A stretch of DNA of 64,000 nt, taken from positions 1-64,000 of the forward strand of contig CAZWGO010000008.1 in NCBI GenBank assembly GCA_964633355.1, written 5' to 3'. Positions within the stretch are counted from its first letter, which is position 1, and each line of letters begins with the position of its first letter. The translations under genes were made by a program, and so were the position numbers. Below, piece after piece: positions 35,139 to 43,390 of this stretch. The stretch comes from Micavibrio_B sp964633355. Lineage in GTDB: Bacteria; Pseudomonadota; Alphaproteobacteria; Micavibrionales; Micavibrionaceae. Below the pieces are notes generated by a model. It had not been told where the DNA came from, searched no databases, and saw only the letters and a program-made list of their open reading frames with translations.

Positions 35139-35199
35139 GATTCCCATATTAGAATCAAAATTATTTACTTGACGGCGAATCAAGTTTGACTCATGATTC
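35139..35199. promoter_or_regulatory. Cluster of five GANTC sites before ccrM
   Basis: GATTC 35139-35143, GAATC 35152-35156, GAATC 35177-35181, GACTC 35188-35192 and GATTC 35195-35199. GANTC is expected about once per 256 bp by chance in even-composition DNA, so five in 61 bp is far above expectation. GANTC is the CcrM methylation site, which suggests that methylation state controls ccrM, perhaps through GcrA. Confidence 0.65.
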
Positions 35200-35224
35200 T
35201 TTCTGCATCAAAGGGAAAGAATAA

Positions 35225-36376
35225 ATGTCGAGTCCAAAATCAAAAAAGATAAAGAAATCCACAGAATTTAAGAAGAACAGTATTTATCAGGGCGATTGCG
35301 TTGAAATAATGCGCTCTTTGCCAAAAGGCTCTGTCGATATGATCTTTGCCGACCCGCCATACAATCTTCAGTTAAAAGGCGATTTGCACCGCCCGAATAA
35401 TACAAAAGTCGATGCTTGCGACGACCATTGGGATCAATTTAATTCTTTTAAAGAATACGATAAATTTACCCGCGACTGGCTATCTGCGGCCCGCGACCTT
35501 TTAACCGAAGACGGCTCTATGTGGGTCATCGGTTCCTATCACAATATTTTCCGCGTTGGCGCTATTCTACAAGATCTTGGCTTTTGGGTTTTGAACGATA
35601 TCGTCTGGCGCAAGACAAACCCGATGCCGAATTTCCGTGGTCGCCGTTTTACCAATGCTCATGAAACGATGATCTGGGTCGCCAAATCCGAAAAAAGTAA
35701 ATACCGCTTTAATTACGATGCCATGAAATCTTTGAACGAAGATATGCAGATGCGCTCAGACTGGACGCTGCCGCTTTGCACGGGCGGTGAACGCCTGAAA
35801 GACGAGAATGGTGAAAAAGGCCACGCGACGCAAAAGCCGGAATCCCTTCTCTATCGCGTTATTACCGCTTCAACACAGCCCGGGGATACAATCCTCGATC
35901 CTTTCTTTGGTACAGGAACGACAGGCGCAGTTGCCAAAAAGCTTGGCCGCGAATGGATCGGCATCGACCGCGAAACGGATTACATCAAACTGGCAACAAA
36001 ACGTATTGATGCAATCAAACCTATCGAAGATGACGACGTTCTGCACCGACCGCAAAAACGTGAAGAAGCCCGCGTTCCCTTTGGCTGGCTCGTCGAGCGC
36101 GGCATGATCAAACCCGGCGCAATTATTACTGACAGCAGCCAGAAATTCGAAGCAAAAGTCGGCGCCGATGGCTCTTTGATTTCCACTTCCGGCCTGAATA
36201 AATATCGCGGCTCCATTCACAAAGTCGGCGCAGCCTTGCAAAACGCGCCAAGCTGCAACGGGTGGACTTATTGGCATTACAAAGAAGGTAAAAATAGCTT
36301 CCCGATCGATCGTTTGCGCCAGCGTATCCGCGATGAAATGACCGTCACGCGCCCAACTGGATCATCGTTGCAATAA
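35225..36376 (+). CDS. ccrM: Adenine DNA methyltransferase CcrM (GANTC)
   Basis: Cell-cycle-regulated orphan methyltransferase of alphaproteobacteria. Beta-class order: catalytic DPPYN at residues 43-47, SAM-binding FGTGT at 228-232 with GREWIGIDRE after it. The last 100 residues match the C-terminal DNA-recognition domain of CcrM-type enzymes. No restriction gene is adjacent. AAAGGGAAAG precedes ATG 35225. It overlaps folB by one base. Confidence 0.93.
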   Translation: MSSPKSKKIKKSTEFKKNSIYQGDCVEIMRSLPKGSVDMIFADPPYNLQLKGDLHRPNNTKVDACDDHWDQFNSFKEYDKFTRDWLSAARDLLTEDGSMWVIGSYHNIFRVGAILQDLGFWVLNDIVWRKTNPMPNFRGRRFTNAHETMIWVAKSEKSKYRFNYDAMKSLNEDMQMRSDWTLPLCTGGERLKDENGEKGHATQKPESLLYRVITASTQPGDTILDPFFGTGTTGAVAKKLGREWIGIDRETDYIKLATKRIDAIKPIEDDDVLHRPQKREEARVPFGWLVERGMIKPGAIITDSSQKFEAKVGADGSLISTSGLNKYRGSIHKVGAALQNAPSCNGWTYWHYKEGKNSFPIDRLRQRIRDEMTVTRPTGSSLQ

Positions 36377-36729
36377 TGAACCAGACCAAAATCTTCGTTC
36401 ATGACTTTAAAGTAGACGCCCTCGCTGGCATATATCCCGGCGATGACGTTAATCCGACGCCACTGGCAATTTCTGTCGAAGCTCTTTTTTCCGACTATAA
36501 AGTTGACATGGATGATATAGCCAGCACGATGTCCTATGAATTGATCGCCAATGAAATCCGGTCTATTTCAAAGCGTCATTTTCATCTAGTTGAAAAAATG
36601 GCCGAGCATCTGGCAGAATTTTGCCTGTCCCACCCTCGCGTAGAAACGGTTAAAGTCCGGATTGAAAAACTCAAAATTTTTGAAGAAGGTCTCGCGGGTA
36701 CGGAAATCATTCGCGCTAAAAGGAACTAA
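36376..36729 (+). CDS. folB: Dihydroneopterin aldolase family protein
   Basis: 117 residues. The family's start (IFVHDFKVDALAGIYPGD) and the conserved Tyr/Glu in SYELIANEI and Lys in RVETVKVRIEKL are visible. Converts dihydroneopterin to hydroxymethyl-dihydropterin in folate synthesis. ATG 36376 overlaps the ccrM stop (TAATG). Some family members are FolX-like epimerases; length and motifs do not fully separate them. Confidence 0.85.
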   Translation: MNQTKIFVHDFKVDALAGIYPGDDVNPTPLAISVEALFSDYKVDMDDIASTMSYELIANEIRSISKRHFHLVEKMAEHLAEFCLSHPRVETVKVRIEKLKIFEEGLAGTEIIRAKRN

Positions 36730-36781
36730 TTCAGCCATTACAAATTAGTGTTTGGTAATAGTTTAAATAAGGAAATTAATT

Positions 36782-37261
36782 ATGAAGCATTATAAAAAAT
36801 TAGCTCTTGTCTCTGCACTATCCATTCTATCCCTCAATCCTATAAATGTAATGGCTCAAGCAGAACCTGATTATCAAACCGCGATTAATCTTCACAACCT
36901 CTTCCAAAAGCAATGCTTTGACAAAATGCCTCATATCGAAAAAATTCGTGATGAAGCGCGTGTCGGCAATTGGGTAGTCGGACCTTTGAATAACGGAAGG
37001 CCTGTTTCATGGGCAGTCAACGAAGGCATGGACAATTTTTCAATCATGGTTGTCGATAGTGTTGGGAACTCGAGTAAAACTTGTGAAGTGCGCGGCAAAA
37101 CATCTGAAGCCACAGCGGTCAGCGTTTTCAACGGCGTCTATGCCGAGCAGATTAAAGCCAACCGCACAGGCGCTCCTGAAAATTCATGGACGACTCCGAA
37201 CGGAACGATTACGATACAGAGCGCCAATGATGGCAGGACTTCTGTAATTCTTTCGCAGTGA
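36782..37261 (+). CDS. Secreted protein of unknown function
   Basis: 159 residues with a signal peptide ending at VMA/QA near residue 25. The mature part has two cysteines, one early (KQCFDK) and one central (KTCEVRG), probably disulfide bonded. The pattern vaguely recalls invasion-associated-locus-B-like small periplasmic proteins but is not a firm match. AAGGAAATT precedes ATG 36782. It ends 3 bp before the SDR gene. Confidence 0.6.
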   Translation: MKHYKKLALVSALSILSLNPINVMAQAEPDYQTAINLHNLFQKQCFDKMPHIEKIRDEARVGNWVVGPLNNGRPVSWAVNEGMDNFSIMVVDSVGNSSKTCEVRGKTSEATAVSVFNGVYAEQIKANRTGAPENSWTTPNGTITIQSANDGRTSVILSQ

Positions 37262-37264
37262 TAG

Positions 37265-38020
37265 ATGTATAAACCAAAAATCGTATTAATTACCGGCGCA
37301 ACCGGGGATTTCGGCAAGGCTTTCGCTAAAAAATTTGCCGATCTCGGCTGCACCCTTATTTTGCATGGGCGTAATGCTGAAAAACTTGAATCATTAAGGC
37401 AAGAATTCACAGTTCCTGTGCATACTGCCTTATTCGATATTACTGATCGAACCGCAATGGAAACTGCGATTGCAGAACTTCCGTCACCTTTCAAAAATAT
37501 CGAACTCTTGATCAACAATGCAGGCGGTGCCTTAGGGCTGGACAAGGCTCAGGACAGCAGCCTCGATGACTGGGATCAAATGATTTCCATGAATGTCTCA
37601 GGTCTTATTCGCATGACGCAGTTGATTTTGCCCGTAATGGTTGACCGCAAATGCGGACATATTATCAATATCGGCTCGACGGCAGGAAACTACCCCTATC
37701 CCGGCGGTCATGTTTATTGCGCGTCAAAGGCTTTCGTAAAGCAATTCTCGCTGTCTCTGCGCAGCGATCTTCAAAGCACGAATATTCGCGTTACCAACCT
37801 CGAACCGGGCATGGTGCAAACCCAGTTTTCATTGTCACGGTTTAAAGGCGACAAAGAAAAAGCAGATACCGTCTACGCAAACACAAAACCGTTACTGGCA
37901 GAAGATGTCGCAGAAGCTGTTTTCTGGGCCGCAACTTTGCCTCCACATGTAAATATAAATCGTATAGAGCTGATGCCGACAACCCAAAGTCCTGGCGCTC
38001 TTCAAGTCGAAAGATTTTAG
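37265..38020 (+). CDS. Short-chain dehydrogenase/reductase (YdfG-like)
   Basis: 251-residue SDR. The cofactor loop is TGATGDFGKAF near residue 9 and prefers NADP because of the downstream HGRN; INNAGGALG follows, the catalytic Ser is in NIGSTAG and Tyr-Lys in YCASK near residue 156. The C-terminal AEAVFWAATLPPHVNINRIELMP resembles YdfG-type 3-hydroxy acid dehydrogenases. No clear ribosome site, so coupling to the gene before it is likely. Substrate is inferred only. Confidence 0.88.
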   Translation: MYKPKIVLITGATGDFGKAFAKKFADLGCTLILHGRNAEKLESLRQEFTVPVHTALFDITDRTAMETAIAELPSPFKNIELLINNAGGALGLDKAQDSSLDDWDQMISMNVSGLIRMTQLILPVMVDRKCGHIINIGSTAGNYPYPGGHVYCASKAFVKQFSLSLRSDLQSTNIRVTNLEPGMVQTQFSLSRFKGDKEKADTVYANTKPLLAEDVAEAVFWAATLPPHVNINRIELMPTTQSPGALQVERF

Positions 38021-38763
38021 AGCTTAACTTCTTCAAGCTTGATAAACAGGCTTTGGTCGCCAAACACGCTCACACTTTCCAGACTGCCGAAAAAATTGGC
38101 AAAGACTCCGGTATTCGTTGAAATCGGCGCCAGGCTTTGCTCTACTTTGAATCGATAACGGATATAGGCAGGTCGCCCGAAAGAATCGTTGAGTTTATTT
38201 TCTGCAATATAATTCAGATACTCCTGCGCGATATCAGGCTGGGCATGCACTGACAAATAAGTCAGAGGTCGTGATAATTTCAGGGCTGCGTTGATTGGAA
38301 AAAGAGATGGATTATATGCCGTTGTATCAAGGCATTTATAAGATCTTGGCGAATTACCGGAGACTTGAACCTGCAAGATACCGTTTATCTGTGAATTCTT
38401 ATTGATCTCGAATGTTTGGGATTTGGGATCGTACCGCCCCAGATAGATCGGCTGAATAAATTCAAAACGCCGCGGGAAATTTTCTTTGTTGAGATTGATA
38501 AAACCCCTTGTCGCTTCTCTAATCTTGTTCCATTCAATATCATTGGTGTAATATTGTAAATAAAGATCACATTCCGTGATCATTAAATATTGATCAATAT
38601 TTTCATCACTTTGGATATCCAGATTATTGAGAAGCCAGTAACTCTTGGCAAGATATTCCGGTGTTGTCGGAGAATACAAAAGCTGCGACGATGCAGACTG
38701 CGCCTTAACGGGGGCGCAATAAATGATCGAAAGAAGAAGGCATAAAAGTAATCTAGTTTTCAT
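38017..38763 (-). CDS. Secreted protein of unknown function
   Basis: 248 residues with a cleavable signal peptide (ending near VKA/QS, residue 22). The mature part has a conserved-looking ITECDLYLQYYTNDIEWNKI stretch near residue 63, which I associate loosely with the DUF4852 family. Two cysteines (about 66 and 142). Its 5' end overlaps mutY by 11 bp and its 3' end overlaps the SDR gene by 4 bp. Confidence 0.6.
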   Translation of the reverse strand: MKTRLLLCLLLSIIYCAPVKAQSASSQLLYSPTTPEYLAKSYWLLNNLDIQSDENIDQYLMITECDLYLQYYTNDIEWNKIREATRGFINLNKENFPRRFEFIQPIYLGRYDPKSQTFEINKNSQINGILQVQVSGNSPRSYKCLDTTAYNPSLFPINAALKLSRPLTYLSVHAQPDIAQEYLNYIAENKLNDSFGRPAYIRYRFKVEQSLAPISTNTGVFANFFGSLESVSVFGDQSLFIKLEEVKL

Positions 38764-39793
38764 TTCCCCTCACCGTCTTAACTGCCTTTTTGAAAACGGT
38801 CGGCAAGCCCGCTGAAAGAATTTCTTCCTTATCGATCCAGATATTGTCTTTAGCGGGATTAGTCAAAACACCCTTCCAGACCTCGAGCTTTAAATCGAAA
38901 TGCGTAAAGCTGTGATAGACATCTCCTGCATATATTATCTTATTTTCTACCTCTTTGGGAAGGATACTATCGCTCTTTCCGTCCCAGCCGGTCGTTGGTA
39001 ACGCCATCATGCCCCCCAGCATGCGCTTGTCATCCCTGCGCTCCAGTAAAACTTTGCCCCCTTTATTTTCTATCCAATAAACCCTACCCGATCTTTGAGG
39101 CTTGGCAGTCTTGGCTGGCTTAGAGGGTATTTCATTTTGAATGCCTTTTTTAAACGCTTTACAAAAATCGCTAACCGGACAGGAATGGCAACGCGGTTTT
39201 TGAGGAATACAGATCGTTGCACCAAGGTCCATAAGGCTCTGCGCAAAATCACCGGCTCTTTTGACATCGGCATAAACCAATTCAGCTTTTTTACGAATTA
39301 AGGCTTTGGATAATTTTATAGGCGTTTCAATTCCAAATACCCTAACAACAATCCTGTCGACATTGCCATCAATGACGACGGCATGATTGTCAAAAGCGAT
39401 TGCCGAAATAGCTGCTGCTGTATAAGGGCCTATGCCGGGTAACTTCAAAAGCTCTGCTTCTCCTTTTGGAAATATAGCCTTGTGATCTTCGGCGAGAACT
39501 TGCGCACATTTATGCAGATTTCGCGCTCTGGCGTAATAGCCAAGGCCTGCCCATTCTTTTAAGACGTCTTCATTTTTTGCCGCGGCAAATTTTTTCAGAT
39601 TTGGCCAAAGTTTCAAAAATTTCTGAAAATAAGGAATGACAGTTGGCACTGTCGTTTGCTGAAGCATGATCTCTGACAACCAGACATGGTACGGATCAGG
39701 CTGAATACCCGCTTTTGCCCGCCATGGCAGATCGCGGCGATGCTTGTCATACCATTTGAGCAGGTTTTTCTGAAAATCGTGACTTTTAAACAT
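38753..39793 (-). CDS. mutY: A/G-specific adenine glycosylase MutY
   Basis: Removes adenine mispaired with 8-oxoguanine. The catalytic Glu is in SEIMLQQTTVPTVIPY near residue 40, the helix-hairpin-helix in KLPGIGPYTAAAISAI, the Asp in VIDGNVDRI, and the iron-sulfur ligands in CIPQKPRCHSCPVSDFC (C-x6-C-x2-C-x5-C). A C-terminal NUDIX-like domain follows. Divergent from the DUF721 gene by 22 bp. Confidence 0.95.
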   Translation of the reverse strand: MFKSHDFQKNLLKWYDKHRRDLPWRAKAGIQPDPYHVWLSEIMLQQTTVPTVIPYFQKFLKLWPNLKKFAAAKNEDVLKEWAGLGYYARARNLHKCAQVLAEDHKAIFPKGEAELLKLPGIGPYTAAAISAIAFDNHAVVIDGNVDRIVVRVFGIETPIKLSKALIRKKAELVYADVKRAGDFAQSLMDLGATICIPQKPRCHSCPVSDFCKAFKKGIQNEIPSKPAKTAKPQRSGRVYWIENKGGKVLLERRDDKRMLGGMMALPTTGWDGKSDSILPKEVENKIIYAGDVYHSFTHFDLKLEVWKGVLTNPAKDNIWIDKEEILSAGLPTVFKKAVKTVRGNEN

Positions 39794-39815
39794 TACTTCA
39801 TGTATTAGTTAAAGA

Positions 39816-40298
39816 ATGTACGAATTGAAACCCATCTCCGATTCCGTGGCGAAACTCACGAAAGAAACTTTTAGTCGCAAATTCGTGTCTTTGGCACGAA
39901 TTCTAACACAATGGGAAGATATTGTCGGGTCTGACATGGCGGATAAATGCCAGCCTGCAAAAATTCATTATCGTAAACCCAAAGCCGCCAATGATATACC
40001 GCAGGCCACGCTTGATATTGCCGCTTCCAGTGCCGATGCAAGCCTTCTCCATTATCAAAAAGACCTCATTTTAGAGCGTATAAACCAGTTGTTTGGGAAT
40101 AAATGGGTAACGGATATCAAATTCGTCCATATTCCCTTCACCCCACGACGAAAAGAAGGCAATTTCCCTAAATTTCGGCAACCTACAAAAGAGGAATTTG
40201 CTGAATTACAGGCCTCTCTTCCTGTCGGTGCCGACGAGGAGCTTAAAAAACGGCTTGAAAGACTGGGGCAAGGCATATTAAGAAGACCGCTTAAGTAA
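39816..40298 (+). CDS. DUF721 (DciA-like) protein
   Basis: 160 residues. The N-terminal half holds the DUF721 pattern: FVSLARILTQWEDIVGSDMADKCQP near residue 27, then ATLDIAASSADASLLHYQKDLILERIN. DciA proteins load the replicative helicase in bacteria lacking DnaC. The gene's place between mutY and dsbA-smc is the usual alphaproteobacterial one, here with efp, an IMPase gene and an OmpA-like gene inserted. The role in this organism is inferred. Confidence 0.8.
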   Translation: MYELKPISDSVAKLTKETFSRKFVSLARILTQWEDIVGSDMADKCQPAKIHYRKPKAANDIPQATLDIAASSADASLLHYQKDLILERINQLFGNKWVTDIKFVHIPFTPRRKEGNFPKFRQPTKEEFAELQASLPVGADEELKKRLERLGQGILRRPLK

Positions 40299-40330
40299 TT
40301 CATAAAGCCTTCGAAATCAGGAATTCCATA

Positions 40331-40903
40331 ATGACAAAAGTTGCAGCAATAACGATCCGCAAAGGGAACGTACTCGAAATCGATGGAAAACTTTGGGCCG
40401 TCTCCCATTCCGAGATCATGCAGCCCGGCAAAGGCGCATCCGTCATCCATATCGAAATGCGCGACATCAAATCCGGCACGAAAGACAATGTTCGCTACCG
40501 CACGCAAGAGACGGTTGAGAAGGTTCGTCTTGAGCAGGAAGAATATCAATACCTCTTTAACGATGGCGAGAACTATACATTCATGCACCAGACTTCCTAT
40601 GAACAGATCAATGTTCCTGCCGAAGTCGTCGGCTCCCCCGGCACTGAATTTTTGCAGGAAGGCATGGTTGTGACTATTGAAACCTATGAAGAAACACCGC
40701 TTGGCGTAGAACTGCCGCAAACCGTCATTTGTGAAATCGTCGAAGCCGATCCGGTTGTGAAAGGCCAGACCGCCTCTTCCTCTTACAAACCCGCGAAACT
40801 TGATAACGGCCTGCGCGTCATGGTTCCGCCTCATGTTGAATCCGGCACGCGTATCGTCGTCAGAACCGAAGACGCAACTTATGTAGAACGTGCGAAGGAC
40901 TAA
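40331..40903 (+). CDS. efp: Elongation factor P
   Basis: 190 residues in three beta-barrel domains. It rescues ribosomes stalled on polyproline. The loop is MQPGKGAS with Lys34, the residue that is beta-lysylated by EpmA/EpmB in many proteobacteria. AGGAATT precedes ATG 40331. Several proteins here are proline-rich (41707, TolA 60515), so EF-P would be needed for them. Overlaps the next gene by one base (TAATG). Confidence 0.97.
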   Translation: MTKVAAITIRKGNVLEIDGKLWAVSHSEIMQPGKGASVIHIEMRDIKSGTKDNVRYRTQETVEKVRLEQEEYQYLFNDGENYTFMHQTSYEQINVPAEVVGSPGTEFLQEGMVVTIETYEETPLGVELPQTVICEIVEADPVVKGQTASSSYKPAKLDNGLRVMVPPHVESGTRIVVRTEDATYVERAKD

Positions 40904-41694
40904 TGGCCAATCTTTCCCCTAATTTGAATGTTATGCTGCGCGCTGCCGAAAAAGCGGCGCGTTCGCTGTCCCGCGACTTCGGCGAAGTTGAAAATCTTCA
41001 GGTATCCCGTAAAGGTCCGGGTGATTTCGTATCCGCCGCCGATAAACGTGCCGAACAGATTATCTATGACGAATTATTATCTGCCCGCCCGGGGTTTTCT
41101 TTCCTGATGGAAGAAAGCGGTGAGCATAAAGGCACGGACGGCGAACACCGTTTTATTATCGATCCTTTGGACGGCACGACGAATTTCCTGCACGGCATTC
41201 CACACTGGTGTATTTCTATCGGCCTCGAAAAACAGGGCGAAATGATTGCCGGCCTTATTCTGGACCCAATCAAGAACGAAGTATTCCATGCTGAAAAAGG
41301 TGCAGGCGCCTTTACCGGCAAGCGCCGCTTACGCGTATCGGCCAGAGGCGATCTTAGCTTTGCTGTTATTTGTGGCGGCGATTGCGTTCGCCGGACACCG
41401 GAAATCCGCGCGTCCCTCATCAAAGGGATTGAAAAAATCATCTCTTCAACTGCCGGTTTCCGCCGCTCTGGTTCTGCTGCGCTTGACTTGGCTTATGTTG
41501 CTGCTGGCCGCTATGAAGGTTTCTGGGAAAACAATCTTTCACCATGGGATAGTGCGGCTGGCTCTATTATCGTACGCGAAGCCGGCGGTGCGCTTGCCAG
41601 CTTGAAAGGCAATGCGAATCCCGTCTATGCTGAAACCATCCTTGCCAGTAACATGGCGCTGCATAATGTCCTGAAGGATATGCTCAAGTCCTAA
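40903..41694 (+). CDS. suhB: Inositol monophosphatase family protein
   Basis: 263 residues. Metal ligands are visible: Glu in LMEESGEH, DPLDGTTNF near residue 86, and the WDSAAGSIIVREAGG motif near residue 213. SuhB dephosphorylates inositol phosphate and also has a role in rRNA transcription in E. coli. The efp-IMPase pairing recurs in alphaproteobacteria. Histidinol phosphatase activity is a possible alternative. Confidence 0.9.
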   Translation: MANLSPNLNVMLRAAEKAARSLSRDFGEVENLQVSRKGPGDFVSAADKRAEQIIYDELLSARPGFSFLMEESGEHKGTDGEHRFIIDPLDGTTNFLHGIPHWCISIGLEKQGEMIAGLILDPIKNEVFHAEKGAGAFTGKRRLRVSARGDLSFAVICGGDCVRRTPEIRASLIKGIEKIISSTAGFRRSGSAALDLAYVAAGRYEGFWENNLSPWDSAAGSIIVREAGGALASLKGNANPVYAETILASNMALHNVLKDMLKS

Positions 41695-41706
41695 AATTTT
41701 TGTGGA

Positions 41707-43200
41707 ATGGTTATGAGATCTTTGAAATACGGCTACGCCCTGCTTGCTCTGACCATTCTTTTTCCCTTGATCGGGCATGCTGAAGAACCTGAACTTCGCG
41801 GCTATACGCCGCCGCCTATGTTCGGCAATTCCATGTCCGTTCCGGTGGATGCGCCTCCCGCTCCGGCACCGGAAGTAAAATCTTCACCTGTCAAGAAAAT
41901 CGAAACGCCTAAAGTTGTAAAACCAGTTACAAAGCCGCCCGCGGATAAGGAACTCGTCGTTAAAGATACGCCGCTACCGATTCAGCCTTTGACGCCGAAA
42001 GCACCGCCACCTAAGCCAACAACAGTTCCGGAAAAAAATAAAATACCGCCTTACGTTCCGCCAAAGCCGGAAGAAAAACTGAAAAAGGCTGAAATAAAAA
42101 GCGAACCGAAAATTGCGGCACCAACACCAAAAGCTCCGGCAACCGGCAACATCAGTGCGGAAAGCTTATTGAGCCATCCCGTAACATCCGGACCAAATCC
42201 TATGCCTGCCGCCGAGCCGATCAATCCGCTTGCCGTTCCGGCCAGCAAGGTGGAAGGTGGACTTCCATTGCCCGGCAGCGCACCGACGCAAAAATCTGTC
42301 CTGCAAAAATCCAAAGCCGCAAAAAAAGCTCCGGTTAAAAAAGAAACAAAAAAGACTGCGGAAACTGTAAAGAAAAAAGAACCCGTCAAAAAAGCGGAAG
42401 CAAAAAAACCGGCTCCCAAAAAAGTCGAACCCAAAACAAAAGCACCCGAGCCAAAACCAAAGCCGGTTGTTCAAAAAGAACCCGTTAAACCCGTCCCTGT
42501 CATTCAAAAAGAAAAACCGGTTATTGCAGCAGCTCCTCCGGTGACAACGGCACCGAAACAAAAAGCGCCTTACAATGTCAAAGGCAGTAAATCCATGCCG
42601 AAGGTTTCTTCGACAAAAGTCGATAAAACAGAAATTGGGAAACTTCCTCTGCCTGCGATTGCAGAGCCTTCAGTCAAAACGATGCCGACAAAAAACGAAA
42701 TGATGATCGATAAGGCGCTTGAAGATCATCTGGTCGAACCCGATGTCAAAAAAATCATTGCCGAGCCGAAGAAAGAAAAAGCCGCTGCAAAATCAAAACT
42801 TGCCGATACGCCTGTCGATATTCCCACTTCTGCTCCGGTGAAAGCCGAAAAGAAGACAAATCCATCCAAAAGTTTTTCCAAGCCGGAATTAATCAGCCTT
42901 GAATTCTCGGGCGCGTCCGCCGACCTTGCCGCGGATCAAAAGAACGTCATCGATAGTTCCATCATTCCTAGGCTGAAAGAGGACGACAGCCGTCGTCTTC
43001 AGATTTTGAGCTTTGCCTCTCCGGCCAAGGAAGGCCAGAGTAGCGCGCGGCGCATTTCATTGTCCCGCGGGCTGGCCATCCGTTCCTACCTCCTTGAAAA
43101 AGGTGTTCAACCAAGCCGCATCGATATCCGAGCCTTGGGTGATAACACCAAGGAGAAACCGATGGATCGGGTAGACCTGGCCCTAATTTACTTAAGATAA
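41707..43200 (+). CDS. Periplasmic OmpA-like protein with a long Pro/Lys/Ala linker
   Basis: 497 residues. A signal peptide ends near GHA/EE (residue 26). About residues 30-395 are low-complexity Pro/Lys/Ala/Glu, which should span much of the periplasm. The C-terminal about 100 residues resemble an OmpA-type peptidoglycan-binding domain (SLSRGLAIRSYLLEKGVQPS, RIDIRALGD), but the usual Asp near the start is not apparent. It has no lipobox, so it is not a standard Pal. It may tether the envelope; this is inference. Confidence 0.7.
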   Translation: MVMRSLKYGYALLALTILFPLIGHAEEPELRGYTPPPMFGNSMSVPVDAPPAPAPEVKSSPVKKIETPKVVKPVTKPPADKELVVKDTPLPIQPLTPKAPPPKPTTVPEKNKIPPYVPPKPEEKLKKAEIKSEPKIAAPTPKAPATGNISAESLLSHPVTSGPNPMPAAEPINPLAVPASKVEGGLPLPGSAPTQKSVLQKSKAAKKAPVKKETKKTAETVKKKEPVKKAEAKKPAPKKVEPKTKAPEPKPKPVVQKEPVKPVPVIQKEKPVIAAAPPVTTAPKQKAPYNVKGSKSMPKVSSTKVDKTEIGKLPLPAIAEPSVKTMPTKNEMMIDKALEDHLVEPDVKKIIAEPKKEKAAAKSKLADTPVDIPTSAPVKAEKKTNPSKSFSKPELISLEFSGASADLAADQKNVIDSSIIPRLKEDDSRRLQILSFASPAKEGQSSARRISLSRGLAIRSYLLEKGVQPSRIDIRALGDNTKEKPMDRVDLALIYLR

Positions 43201-43220
43201 ATTTGCCTAAACTCCTTAAA

Positions 43221-43303
43221 TGTGGATAACAAAGGTCCGGCGGGGCGTTTTGTTTGAATTTCAGCCGTTTAAGCCTTTAAGGTAACTTAATCCTGAATTA
43301 AAC
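43221..43303. promoter_or_regulatory. DnaA-box and CtrA-like motifs before dsbA-smc
   Basis: TGTGGATAA (43221-43229) is the exact reverse complement of the DnaA box TTATCCACA. Downstream, TTAA occurs at 43277, 43287 and 43298. The last two are spaced TTAA-N7-TTAA (43287-43301), followed by AC, close to the CtrA box TTAA-N7-TTAAC. Both lie in the 190-bp gap before dsbA and smc. Site calls are by eye. Confidence 0.35.
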
Positions 43304-43390
43304 GAAAAGAACTTCGGTATATGTGTTTTGCATATACTTATTATGGCAAAACAGGGCCAGATATTTGCAAATTAAAAACCAAGGTGGACC

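Noticed and set aside
36001..36277. Minus-strand frames within ccrM and similar long opposite-strand frames in smc, tolA and the OmpA-like gene
   Set aside because: They mirror biased codon use in strongly supported genes and carry no start signals or domains.
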